Shown: piece after piece, positions 1-13,100 of the stretch
Position numbering within the stretch: the first letter of the stretch is position 1
How the letters are laid out: the number at the start of each line of letters is the position of its first letter
Source: Neodontobutis hainanensis
Taxonomy: Eukaryota > Chordata > Actinopteri > Gobiiformes > Odontobutidae
Direction: 5' to 3'
Length of the DNA stretch: 64,000 nucleotides
NCBI GenBank assembly: GCA_024349245.1
Contig: JALDNG010000091.1
Location: forward strand, 483,501 to 547,500
Position numbers and translations under genes: made by a program
Notes under the pieces: model-generated
Databases searched by the model: none
The model's input: only the letters and a program-made list of their open reading frames with translations
What the model was told of the DNA's origin: nothing

Positions 1-1231
1 CTCTTCCTCCTCTTCTTTCTTGTCCTCTTCTCTCTCCTCCTCTTCCTCCTCCTCCTCTTCTTTCTTGTCCTCTTCTCTCTCCCCCTCCTCTCCTCTTCCT
101 CCTCCCCTTTCTCTCCTCCTCTCCTCTCCTCCTCTTCTCTCTCCTACTCCTTACCTCCTCTCCTCCTCTTCTTTCTCTCTCTCCTCTCTCCTACCCTCTC
201 CTCCTCTTCCTCCTCCTCCTCTTCTTTCTTGTCCTCTTCTCTCTCCTACTCCTCTCCTCCTCCTGTCCTTTTCCTCTTCTCTCTCCTCCTCTCCACCTCC
301 TCCTCTCCACCTCCTCCTCTCCTCCTCTTCTCTCTCCTACTCCTCTTTCTCCTCCTCTTCTTTCTCCTCCTCTCTTCTCTCTCCTCCTCCTCTCCTCCTC
401 TTCCTCCTCGTCTTCCTCCTCCTCTCTTCTCTCCTCCTCTACCCCTCTTCCTCCTCCTCTCTTCTCTCCTCCTCTCCTCCTCTTCCTCCTCCTCCTCTCT
501 TCCTCCTCCTCTCTTCTCTCTCCTCCTCCTCTCTTCTCTCCTCCTCTCCTCTTCCTCCTCCTCTCCTCCTCCTCCTCCTCCTCCTCTCCTCCTCCTCTCC
601 TCTCTCCTCCTCCTCTCCTCTCCTCTCCTCCTCCTCTCCTCCTCCTCCTTTCCTCTCCTCCTCTTCCTCTTCCTCCTCCTCCTCTCCTCTCCTCCTCCTC
701 TCTTCCTCTCCTCCTCTCTCCTCCTCCTCCTCCTCCTCCTCTCCTCTCCTCCTCTCCTCCTCCTCTCCTCCTCCTCTCTCCTCTCCTCCTCTCCTCTCCT
801 CCTCCTCTCTTCCTCTCCTCCTCTCTCCTCCTCCTCTCCTCTCCTCCTCCTCCTCCTCTCCTCCTCTCCTCCTCCTCTCCTCCTCCTCCTCTCTCCTCTT
901 CCTCCTCCTCTCTTCCTCTCCTCTCCTCCTCCTCTCCTCCTCCTCCTCCTCCTCTCTCCTCCTCCTCTCCTCCTCCTCCTCCTCCTCCTCTCGTCCTCCT
1001 CCTCCCTCTCCTCCTCCTCTCCTCCTCCTCTCCTCCTCCTCCTCTCGTCCTCCTCCTCCCCTCTCCTCCTCCTCTCCTCCTCCTCTCGTCCTCCTCCTCC
1101 CCTCTCCTCCTCCTCTCCTCCTCCTCCTCTCGTCCTCCTCCTCCCCTCTCCTCCTCCTCTCCTCCTCCTCTCCTCCTCCTCCTCTCCTCTCGTCCTCCTC
1201 CTCCCCTCTCCTCCTCCTCTCCTCCTCCTCT
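1..1231. repeat. Pyrimidine-only (TCC/TCTCC)n tract
   Basis: This stretch is almost purely C and T on the + strand, built from CTCCTCCTCTCC-like blocks, with only isolated G or A interruptions. It starts at the window edge, so its full length is unknown. A C/T strand has no stop codons, which explains the long Ser/Leu/Pro frames here; they are not genes. It resembles the tract at 8109-10902 in an OTUD5 intron and probably also lies in OTUD5 intronic DNA, because the 5' exons of OTUD5 are not found downstream of it. Confidence 0.9.
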
Positions 1232-4200
1232 GCGAGGGTGAGAAGGAGGACGTTGCTGATTACCAGGCGTCCCTCAGACACTACTTGAGACAACAGCCGT
1301 CCAGAGCTCTGTGATATCATAACTACTTATCGGAATAAATGTAATTATTGTGCATCTCTAGACATATTCAGCTGGAGAAATACTTTTATTGACAGCAATT
1401 TAACTTCTTGGAACTTCACATGACAAGCTTGTGTTTGGCCAGGTTCTCGTCTGTTAAATGATTTTATAATAAAGGCTGACTTAATAATGACTGACTACTG
1501 GGGGTTTAAACCCCTTCGCCTCGTCTAGAAAAGAAATATCAGGGACTGACTGTTGAACTGTCACTCTGATTTTAGTTCAACAGGATCACTGAAGAAGTAG
1601 ACACTGTCCGCTCAAACATGAGGCTGGAGTCATTAAACACAGGTCCATCTGGATCAGAGTGTTCTGGAGAGTTGTGTCTCTGGAGCAGAACCTTCTCTCT
1701 AGTGACTCTCCAGAGTCTGCACTGTGCTTCTCTCTGAGACGTTAAAGAACTCTTTATTATGATCGCAGAGTGAAAGAGTCCGTCATGTGCTCACGTGGCA
1801 GCAACAACGGCTCTGTGTGTGTTTGTGTTGTTTCATCCTTTTGCATTATTCAGCTTCAAACATAACAGTGATCATAAGGCTTTGCAAAGGCCTACAAAAG
1901 GGCTCAAATCAAGTTCTTTTCTGGAAACACAATCTTTTTTAATATTGTCTCTGAATGAAAGTGCAAGAAGTTTCTCTGTTTTGTTGTTGTTGTTGATACA
2001 AAAAATTATGTGATTGTGACAAAAAAACCCTAATGTGTTCTGAACAGTGAGTTTTTTAATCCGCTGGTCTTCTGAAAGTCAAATTTATATTCCACTTTCG
2101 TTTTTTGTAACGTCACTGTTTGTGTAGCAGACGTCTCTCTGGACACAGCTCAGTGGAAACACCAGGGTTTTCCCTGGAACACCTGACAGGTGCTGAACAG
2201 AGGTAAAAATAATAAATAATACAGCTACGTAGGAAGACAATATTAACAACACAAGCTGAGATAAGAATAAATACAGTGTGGGTACAATTAAACTAGATAA
2301 AAAGATTAAACCAAGATAATCCTGTGCTAGTGTTGGTCTTCAGCCTGGTCTTTAACTGCTCCGAAGGCTGCAGCAGCTCTGACAAATAAAATAGAGCCGT
2401 CAAATTCAAGCATTTAAAAAGAATGAGTAAAAAATGTAATTGAATTCTAAAAACAACGGGGTGCCAATGTAGAGAGGCTAATACATGTTTATGTTGAGTC
2501 AGCTGAGTTAAGCACATGCTTGAAACTAAAAACACCTGAACATCGAGTCCCAGCTGAACCGGTTTTTACAGGACTGGAAGAGTTTTCCTCTGACGTCACA
2601 AACATCCAGCAGAACCAGAACCATGGGAGTCACTTTAACTGCTTTGATCAGTCGAACAGCGGGTTATCAGGTTCTGTACAACACTTTCTCTTTAGAGAAA
2701 ACAGAGCCGAGTCAAAGAGTCTCATGGAACTGAGGAAAGACGGCTTTAGTCCTGGTTTAGGTCCTGCACACTGAGGCCTGAAACGTTTAAGTTAAAGCTC
2801 AGTGCAGTCGTGTTTATTGCAAAAAATGATTATTTATTGAAGCAAATAAAAGCGTGTGGTGCATTTGTTGCACGTTTTCTTTACATTTTATTGGCTTGGA
2901 CGGACTGCCCCGATCCTTTTTAAATTAAAAGAATCTGGTTAAATCCTTTAATTTTATTAGTAGCTTTAGTATGAGTAGCTTGTGCTAACTGCGTTTCCCC
3001 AGAACACGATTAAATGTGACGATTAACAGAATCTAAAATGATAAGCAGTGATGTGAAGAGGGTTAAGTGTGTGTTTGTGTGAAAGCCGGCTGTGGTCTGA
3101 CTCAAACTGAAACTGCTCTAAATAAAAGAGTTTCAGTGTGAGTCAGAAACGGTTTATCTCGATGCAAACGTTTGAACTCGACCTGGGTTTAGTCCTGGTT
3201 CAGTCTTAGATCTGAGCCTCGGGGCTGATCCCCCTTTAGTGTTTACTGTGTTAAAATGAAAATGATGCGTTTTATGGTTTAACGTTAATGATAGCATTAG
3301 CTCAAAAATAAATCGTGAAAACGCTGCAGACGCGTTTCACGTCAAAACCTTTGTTGTCAGTGTGGCCAGTTTGGTTTTGTCCACCTGCAGACCATTACAG
3401 AGGGCTTTTCTGAAACCAGTTCTGAGTCATTTCTCTGAGCCGACTGAAACTGAGAAACACTAACCTACATCTGCTGCAGAGCGTTTGTGCAGAGCAGCGC
3501 CGGGGGGGAAAGGGGGAAGGCGTGGGTTGGTTCTGAGAAAGACCACAGCGGCGACAGGTCACATGACTGTCAGTAAACACATTTACATACGGCTCCTCAC
3601 AGGAAGGAAGTGCAGCCGCTCGTTAATCTCCGAGAGGTTAGAGGGTTCAGACGTGATGCTGCAACAACAAACCTGCACCTCGCTAAAAAACAAAACAATT
3701 CAAACAATCTCTCCATGACCGAGTTTGACAGTGTCAGTGAATGCACCACGGCTCCAGCTCTGCTCTGCTGTTTTTAAAATTACAGTTTTTCCAAATTGAT
3801 AAAACACTAAAGGCCAACATCTTTAAACACAATCCACTTTAAACACAGTTTACAAAAAGTTTGCAAAACCCTTTCACTCTTTATTATAAAACACTGAACA
3901 CATTCTTGCTCCAAAAAACACATGTGTGCAGTTAGACACACTTAACACACTGCCTCACTAACACAACCGCTCAAGCCTGAAAACAAATGAAACTAATATA
4001 AAGACAGGTCTGAGACACAAGTGAGCTGCATCTTCTAGATTCTTTGAGGATGAGGACTATGGACCTCAAACAGACCAACACTTTTATCTTCCTTTGTTGC
4101 TTATGCAAATGAGTCAGTAATGACTTAAGTAATACAGTTATTTAATGAGGTATGAGTAATGAGTTGTAAAGATGCACTATGTGCTAGGAGCGTAAGAAAA

Positions 4201-4471
4201 TATCAACTCTGTTAAATATTCCAATATTTTATGCCGCTATTTTATTTTATTTTTTTGGATCAAATCCAACAATGTGCTATGTATTTCTGAAAATTCTGCA
4301 AGCAATAAGTTTGTTGCTTTTTTGTGAAAAAGATAAAAACTCACTATTTTTGAACCACAGTGTGTGTATCGTATCTCCAGGTGCTCACCGAAACCTCTCG
4401 TATTTGCACAAACTTTGAGACTGCATTTGTGAATTTGTATTTTTTAAATGACATGCTTTTACTATTTTTAG
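1232..4471. other. Unique non-coding sequence, no gene recognised
   Basis: This is AT-moderate single-copy-looking DNA between two repeat tracts. All open frames are short (under about 85 codons) and match no family I recognise. In particular, I looked for the OTUD5 exon carrying the catalytic cysteine and did not find it. AATAAA strings occur near 1335 and 1467 but no gene can be tied to them. Short CTGGTTTAG-type copies occur near 2750 and 3185. It is most simply read as intronic DNA of OTUD5, or as intergenic DNA if the assembly has lost the first exons. Confidence 0.5.
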
Positions 4472-4503
4472 TACACACACACACATTTACACACACACAC
4501 ACG

Positions 4504-4540
<37 letters not shown>

Positions 4541-7122
4541 ACACACACACACGTTTACACACACACACACGTTTACACACACACACACACATGTTTACAC
4601 ACACACGTTTACACACAAATGTTTACACACACACATGTTTACACACACAAACGTTTACACACACACATTTACACACACGTTTACACACACACGTTTACAC
4701 GCACACGTTTACACACACACACACACACACGTTTACACACATGTTTACACACACATGTTTACACACACATTTACACACACACACGTTTACACACACAAAC
4801 GTTTACACACACGCACACGTTTACACAGACACACACGTTTACACACATGTTTACACACACGTTTACACACACACACGTTTATACACACACACACGTTTAC
4901 ACACACACGTTTACACACACAAACGTTTACACACACGCACACGTTTACACACATGTTTACACACACGTTTACACACACACACACACATATTTACACACTC
5001 ATGTTTACACACACACACACACGTTTACACATTTACACACATGTTTACACACACATGTTTACACACACACGTTTACACACACATGTTTACACACACGTTT
5101 ACACACACACGTTTACACACACACGTTTACACACACACACATATTTACACACACACGTTTACACACACACGTTTGCACGCACATGTTTACACACACACAT
5201 ATTTACACGCACACGTTTACACACACACACGTTTACACACACACGTTTACACGTTTACACACACATGTTTACACATTTATACACGTTTACACACACACAC
5301 GTTTACACATTTACACGTTTACACACACATGTTTACCCACACGTTTACACACACACACGTTTACACACACACACACATGTTTACACACACACACGTTTAC
5401 ACACACACGTTTACACACACAAGTTTACACACACACGTTTACACACACATGTTTACACACACACGTTTACACGCACGTTTACACACATGTTTACACACAC
5501 ACGTTTACACACACATGTTTACACACACATGTTTACACACACACACACAAGTTTACACACACATTTACACACACGTTTACACACATGTTAACACACACAC
5601 ACGTGTACACACACATGTTTACACACACACACACACAAGTTTACACACACACGTTTACACACACATGTTTACACACACACACATGTTTACACACACACAC
5701 GTTTACACACACACACGTTTACACACACACACACACGTTTACACACACACACGTTTACACACACACATGTTTACACACACACACGTTTACACACACAAGT
5801 TTACACACACAAGTTTACACACACATGTTTACACACACACACGTTTACACACACACACGTTTACACACACACACACACACACGTTTACACAGACACACAC
5901 GTTTACACACACACATGTTTACACACACACACACACACGTTTACACACACAAGTTTACACACACAAGTTTACACACACATGTTTACACACACACACACAT
6001 GTTTACACACACACACGTTTACACACACACACACGTTTACACAGACACATGTTTACACACACACACACGTTTACACAGACACATGTTTACACACACACAC
6101 ACGTTTACACACACAAGTTTACACACACATGTTTACACACACACACACACATGTTTACACACACACACACGTTTACACACACAAGTTTACACACACATGT
6201 TTACACACACGTTTACAGACACACGTTTACACACACACGTTTACACACACACATTTACACACACGTTTACACACACACATTTACACACATGTTTACACAC
6301 ACATGTTTACACACACACACACACACACAAGTTTACACACACACGTTTACACACACATGTTTACACACACACACACATGTTTACACACACACATGTTTAC
6401 ACACACACACGTTTACACACACACACGTTTACACACACACACACACACACACACACGTTTACACAGACACACACGTTTACACACACACATGTTTACACAC
6501 ACACACACGTTTACACACACAAGTTTACACACACAAGTTTACACACACAAGTTTACACACACACGTTTACACACACACGTTTACACACACACGTTTACAC
6601 ACACACGTTTACACACACACGTTTACACACATGTTTACACACATGTTTACACACACACGTTTACACATGTTTACACACATGTTTACACACACACGTTTAC
6701 ACACACATGTTTACACATGTTTACACACACTGCGTTTACACACACACATGTTTACACACATGTTTACACACACACGTTTACACACACACGTTTACACACA
6801 CATGTTTACACACATGTTTACACACACACGTTTACACACACATGTTTACACACACATGTTTACACACACACGTTTACACACACATTTACACACACATGTT
6901 TACACACATGTTTACACACACATGTTTACACACACACGTTTACACACACATGTTTACACACATGTTTACACACACATGTTTACACACACATGTTTACACA
7001 CACACACACACGTTTACACAGACGTTTACACACACACACACACGTTTACACATTTACACACATGTTTACACACACACGTTTACACATTTACACACATGTT
7101 TACACACACACGTTTACACACA
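4472..7122. repeat. TTTACACACACACG minisatellite array
   Basis: About 2.65 kb of a 12-16 bp unit: TTTAC followed by a (AC)n run of variable length and then G or TG (CGTTTAC, ATGTTTAC and AAGTTTAC variants). Sporadic CAGACAC variants occur. It ends about 60 bp before the acceptor of the first visible OTUD5 exon. Long Thr/His/Phe/Leu/Tyr frames across it arise because the unit lacks stops in several frames; they have no start context, domain or non-repeat sequence. Confidence 0.93.
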
Positions 7123-7182
7123 GTGCAGTTTGATCAAAGATCATGAAATCAACAAATGACAATCTGTGTCTCTGTGTTTCAG

Positions 7183-10100
7183 CCGATCAAGTTTACGGAG
7201 ACCAGGACATGCACGAAGTCGTTAGGAAACACTGTATGGACTATTTGGTGAGTTTAAACTTTTTACACATTTAGAAAAATATTGATCTTTATCGGCCTTT
7301 TGTTGTTTAGTCCTGGTTTAGTCCTGGTTTAGACTTAGTCCTGGTTTAAACCTGGTTTAGAGCTACTTTAGTCCTGGTTTAGTCCTGGTTTAGACTTAGT
7401 CCTGGTTTAAACCTGGTTTAGAGCTACTTTAGGCCTGGTTTAGTCCTGTGTTTTTTTTCCTCAGATGAAGAATGCGGACTACTTCTCAAACTACGTGACG
7501 GAGGACTTCACGACCTACATCAACAGGAAACGCAAAAACAACTGCCACGGGAACCACATCGAGATGCAGGCCATGGCCGAGATGTACAACCGGCCCGTGG
7601 AGGTTTACCAGTACGGGACTGAGCCCATCAACACCTTCCACGGCATCCACCAGAACCACGACGAGCCCATCCGCGTCAGCTACCACCGCAACATCCACTA
7701 CAACTCTGTGGTCAACCCCAACAAGGCCACCATCGGAGTGGGGCTGGGGCTGCCCGCCTTCAAACCAGGGGTAAATATCAGAGGAAACTTCGATTACACA
7801 GTTCTGAGCTTTAGTAATTTGTTTTTAGGTTTTTGAGACTTTATAAATATGCTGAGATTACACAGCCCATGGCACGTCTTTCCTTCCAACGTGTACACAT
7901 TATACACAGCCATATTCATTCAGAGAAAAGAGGGTGAATAGAACACATCATTATTTTTTAATTCCAGATTTTTATTACTGTAGTCCACTATCCAACCTTT
8001 AAGCTCCAGCAGGATGTGCGTTAGTATAAATATAGAATAGTCTTAATAGAGCGCTCTAATTAATGTTGTGGATGATTTCACTTTGGCCCTGACCTCTCCC
8101 TGTCGCTCCTGTGTCTCTCTCCTCCTCTTCCTCTCTCTCCTCCTCTCTCTCCTTCTCTCTCCTCCTCCTCCTCTTCTCTCTCCTCCTCTCCTCTCTTCTC
8201 TCTCCTCTTCCTCCTCTTCTCTCTCCTCCTCTCCTCCTCTTCTCTCTCCTCCTCCTCCTCTTCCTCCTCTTCTCTCTCCTTCTCTCCTCTTCCTCTTCTC
8301 TCTCCTCCTCTTCCTCTTCTCTCTCCTCCTCTCCTCCTCCTCCTCTTCTCTCTCCTCCTCTTCCTCCTCTCCTCCTCCTCTTCCTCTCTCTCTCTCCTCC
8401 TCTCCTCTCTCTCCTCCTCCTCTCCTCTTCCTCCTCTCTCTCCTCCTCCTCCTCTCCTCTTCCTCTTCTCTCTCCTCCTCCTCTTCCTCCTCACTCTCCT
8501 CTTCTTCCTTCTATTCCTCTTCTCTCTCCTCCTCTTCCTCTTCTCTCTCCTCCTCTCCTCCTCCTCCTCCTCTTCTCTCTCCTCCTCTTCCTCTCTCTCC
8601 TCTCTCCTCCTCTTCCTCTCTCCTCCTCTCCTCTTCCTCCTCTCTCTCCTCCTCCTCCTCTCCTCTTCCTCTTCTCTCCTCCTCCTCCTCTTCCTCCTCT
8701 CTCTCCTCCTCCTCCTCCTCTTCCTCCTCTCTCTCCTCCTCTCCTCCTCCTCTCTCCTCCTCTCCTCTCTCCTCTTCTCCTCTCTCTCTCCTCCTCTCCT
8801 CCTCCTCTTCCTCTCCTGTCGCTCCTGTGTCTCTCTCCTCCTCCTCCTCTTCCTCCTCTCTCTCCTCCTCTCCTCTTCCTTTCTCTCTCCTCCTCCTCCT
8901 CTTCCTCCTCTCTCTCCTCCTCCTCCTCTTCCTCCTCTCTCTCTCCTCCTCCTCTTCCTCCTCTCTCTCCTCCTCTCCTCTTCTCTCTCTCTCCTCCTCC
9001 TCCTCTCTTCCTCCTCTCTCCTCTCCTCCTCCTCCTCTTCCTCCTCTCTCTCCTCCTCCTCCTCCTCTTCCTCTCCTATCGCTCCTGTGTCTCTCTCCTC
9101 TCCTCTTCCTCTTCTCCTCCTCCTCTTCCTCCTCTCTCTCCTCCTCTCCTCTTCCTTTTCTCTCTCCTCCTCCTCCTCTTCCTCCTCTCTCTCCTCCTCC
9201 TCCTCTTCCTCCTCTCTCTCCTCCTCCTCCTCTTCCTCCTCTCTCTCCTCCTCTCCTCTTCCTCTTCTCCTCTCCTCTCCTCTTCCTCCTCTCTCTCCTC
9301 CTCCTCCTCTTCCTCCTCTCTCCTCCTCCTCCTCTCTTCCTCCTCTTCCTCTCCCTATCCTCTCCTGTGTCTTTCTCCTCCTCTTCCTCCTCTCTCTCCT
9401 CTCCTCTTCCTCTCTCTCCTCTCTCTCTCCTCCTCTTCCTCCTCTCTCCTCCTCTCTCTCCTCCTCTTCCTCCTCTCTCTCCTCCTCCTCCTCTTCCTCC
9501 TCTCTCTCCTCCTCTCCTCTTCCTCTCTCTCTCCTCCTCCTCTCCTCTTCCTCCTCTCTCTCCTCCTCTCTCTTCCTCCTCTTCCTCTCCCTATCGCTCC
9601 TGTGTCTTTCTCCTCCTCTTCCTCCTCTCTCTCTCTCTCTTCCTCCTCTCCTCTCCTCTCTCTCCTCCTCCTCTCTTCCTCTCTCTCTCTCCTCCTCTTC
9701 CTCCTCTCTCTCTCTCTCTTCCTTCTCTTCCTCCTCTCTCTCCTCCTCCTCTCTCCTCCTCTCTCTCCTCTCTCCTCCTCTCTCTCCTCCTCTCTCCTCC
9801 TCCTCTCCTCTTCTTCCTTCTCTCTCCTCCTCTCTCTCTCCTCTTCTTCCTCTCTCTCTCCTCCTCCTCTCCTCTCTCTCCTCCTCTCTTCCTCCTCCTC
9901 TCTCCTCTCTCTCTCTCCTCCTCTCTCCTCTTCCTCCTCTCTCTCCTCCTCCTCCTCTTCCTCCTCTCTCTCCTCTCTCTCTTCCTCCTCTTCCTCTCCC
10001 TATCGCTCCTGTGTCTTTCTCCTCCTCTTCCTCTCTCTCTCTCTCCTCTCTTCCTCCTCTTCCTCCTCTCTCTCCTCCTCTCTTCCTCCTCTTCCTCCTC

Positions 10101-13100
10101 TCTCTCCTCCTCTTCCTCCTCTCTCTCCTCTCTTCTTCCTTCTCTTCCTCTCTCTCTCCTCCTCCTCCTCCTCTTCCTCCTCTCTCTCTCCTCCTCCTCC
10201 TCCTCTTCCTCCTCTCTCTCCTCCTCTTCCTCCTCTCTCTCCTCTTCTTCCTTCTCTTCCTCCTCTCTCTCTCTCTTCTTCCTTCTCTCTCCTCCTCTCC
10301 TCCTCTTCTTCCTCTCTTCCTCCTCTCTCTCTCCTCCTCCTCCTCCTCTTCCTCCTCTCTCTCCTCCTCCTCTTCCTCCTCTCTCCTCCTCCTCCTCTTC
10401 CTCCTCTCTCCTCCTCTCCTCCTCCTCCTCTTCCTCCTCTCTCTCCTCCTCTCTTCCTCCTCTTCCTCTCCCTATCGCTCCTGTGTCTTTCTCCTCCTCT
10501 TCCTCCTCTCTCTCCTCTTCTTCCTCCTCTTCCTCCTCTCTCTCCTCCTCCTCCTCTTCCTCCTCTCTCTCCTCCTCTTCCTCCTCTCTCTCCTCTTCTT
10601 CCTTCTCTTCCTCCTCTCTCTCCTCTTCTTCCTTCTCTTCCTCCTCTCTCTCTCCTCCTCCTTCTCTTCCTCCTCTCTCTCTCCTCCTCCTCCTCTTCCT
10701 CCTCCTCTCTCCTCCTCCTCCTCTTCCTCCTCTCTCTCCTCCTCTCCTCTTCCTCCTCTCTCTCCTCCTCTCCTCTTCCTCCTCTCTCTCCTCCTCCTCC
10801 TCTTCCTCCTCTCTCTCCTCCTCCTCCTCTTCCTCCTCTCTCTCCTCCTCCTCCTCTTCCTCCTCTCTCTCCTCCTCCTCCTCTTCCTCCCCGTCTCTCT
10901 CTGGTGCAGTTCGCGGAGCAGTCTTTGATGAAGTCGGCCATTAAAACCTCGGAGGAGTCGTGGATCGAGCAGCAGATGCTGGAGGATAAGAAACGGGCCA
11001 CGGACTGGGAGGCCACCAACGAGGCCATCGAGGAGCAGGTGGCCCGGGAGTCCTACCTGCAGTGGCTTCAGGACCAAGAGAAGCAGGCCCGACAGGTGAG
11101 AGAGCTTATAATGACAATTATAAAGCAGTAAATGTATCATAACCATGTCGTTCTTGACAAAGACAAAAAAAATTTTGTGTCAGAAAAGAAAGTTTGAAGC
11201 CAAAGTGCAGTGTGAGAGTGAACCTGGCTTTAGTCCCGGACAAGTCCAAAGAGTCCTGGTTTAACTCCCGTCTGTTTCTGTTGAAGCCTCGTAAAGCCAG
11301 TGCCACCTGCAGCTCGGCGACGGCGGCCGCCTCGAGCGGACCGGACGACTGGAGCGCCCGGTCGCCACGACAACGGGACCCGGACCCCTCCCACTCTGAC
11401 CTCACCGCCGCCACGGCGACCAGTAACAAGCCCCCGTCGCCTTCAGGGGCCGCGCTGATCCTGAGCAAACCGCCTTCGCCCTGCGCTCCAGGTGAACGTG
11501 GCTCATGTCAGGTTCCACTCGGAAAGTGTTTCTGTGACTCACAGATGTGTCTCTGAGCAGGTCCCAGTAATCCCAGCCGTCACCACCTGGAGTACAGAGC
11601 CATCATGCAGGAGATGTCCCCCACAGCGTTCGGTGAGACACCAGGGCCACCTAAAACCTGTTCAGATCCAGCTAAAGCCTGTTCAGATCCAACTAGAGTC
11701 TGTTCAGATCCAACTAGAGTCTGTTCAGATCCAAATAAAACCTGTTCAGATCCAAGTAGAGCCTGTTCAGATCCAACTAAAACCTGTTCAGATCCAACTA
11801 GAGCCTGTTCAGATCCAAATAAAACCTGTTCAGATCCAACTAGAGCCTGTTCAGATCCAAATAAAACCTGTTCAGATCCAAGTAGAGCCTGTTCAGATCC
11901 AACTAAAACCTGTTCAGATCCAACTAGAGCCTGTTCAGATCCAAATAAAACCTGTTCAGATCCAACTAGAGCCTGTTCAGATCCAAATAAAACCTGTTCA
12001 GATCCAACTAGAGTCTGTTCAGATCCAACTAGAGTCTGTTCAGATCCAAATAAAACCTGTTCAGATCCAACTAAAACCTGTTCAGATCCAACTAAAACCT
12101 GTTCAGATCCAACTAAAACCTGTTCAGATCCAAGTAGAGTCTGTTCAGATCCAACTAAAACCTGTTCAGATCCAACTAAAACCTGTTCAGATCCAACTAG
12201 AGTCTGTTCAGATCCAAATAAAACCTGTTCAGATCCAACTAAAACCTGTTCAGATCCAACTAGAGTCTGTTCAGATCCAACTAAAACCTGTTCAGATCCA
12301 ACTAAAACCTGTTCAGATCCAACTAGAGTCTGTTCAGATCCAAATAAAACCTGTTCAGATCCAACTAAAACCTGTTCAGATCCAACTAGAGTCTGTTCAG
12401 ATCCAACTAAAACCTGTTCAGATCCAAGTAGAGTCTGTTCAGATCCAACTAAAACCTGTTCAGATCCAACTAGAGCCTGTTCAGATCCAACTAGAGTCTG
12501 TTCAGATCCAAATAAAACCTGTTCAGATCCAACTAGAGTCTGTTCAGATCCAAATAAAACCTGTTCAGATCCAACTAAAACCTGTTCAGATCCAACTAGA
12601 GTCTGTTCAGATCCAACTAAAACCTGTTCAGATCCAACTAGAGTCTGTTCAGATCCAAATAAAACCTGTTCAGATCCAAATAAAACCTGTTCAGATCCAA
12701 CTAAAACCTGTTCAGATCCAACTAGAGTCTGTTCAGATCCAACTAAAACCTGTTCAGATCCAACTAAAACCTGTTCAGATCCAACTAGAGTCTGTTCAGA
12801 TCCAACTAGAGTCTGTTCAGATCCAACTAGAGTCTGTTCAGATCCAACTAAAACCTGTTCAGATCCAACTAGAGTCTGTTCAGATCCAACTAAAACCTGT
12901 TCAGATCCAACTAGAGCCTGTTCAGATCCAACTAGAGTCTGTTCAGATCCAAATAAAACCTGTTCAGATCCAACTAGAGTCTGTTCAGATCCAAATAAAA
13001 CCTGTTCAGATCCAACTAAAACCTGTTCAGATCCAACTAGAGTCTGTTCAGATCCAACTAAAACCTGTTCAGATCCAACTAGAGTCTGTTCAGATCCAAA

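Noticed and set aside
1232..1340. Possible terminal exon after the first pyrimidine tract (DVADYQASLRHYLRQQPSRAL, stop, then AATAAA)
   Set aside because: The pyrimidine tract is a tempting polypyrimidine signal and an AATAAA follows. But the acceptor would be GAG, the 26 residues match nothing I know, and the position would fall inside the OTUD5 locus.
2290..2530. Segment resembling interspersed repeats (GGGTGCCAATGTAGAGAGGC)
   Set aside because: The phrase is reminiscent of fish retroelement copies, but boundaries and family could not be supported.
3750..4080. A possible DNA-transposon remnant rich in ACACTAAAGG and AAAACACTGAAC phrases
   Set aside because: Its look is repeat-like, but I could not identify matching terminal repeats or a family.
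4360..7146. Thr/His-rich 928-codon frame
   Set aside because: It is the TTTACACACACACG array plus chance flanks; three + frames are similarly open.
8068..11131. Ser/Leu/Pro-rich frames of about 1,000 codons, one running in frame into OTUD5 exon 10910-11095
   Set aside because: C/T-only DNA cannot contain stop codons on that strand. The exon has a clear acceptor and matches OTUD5 only from 10910 on.
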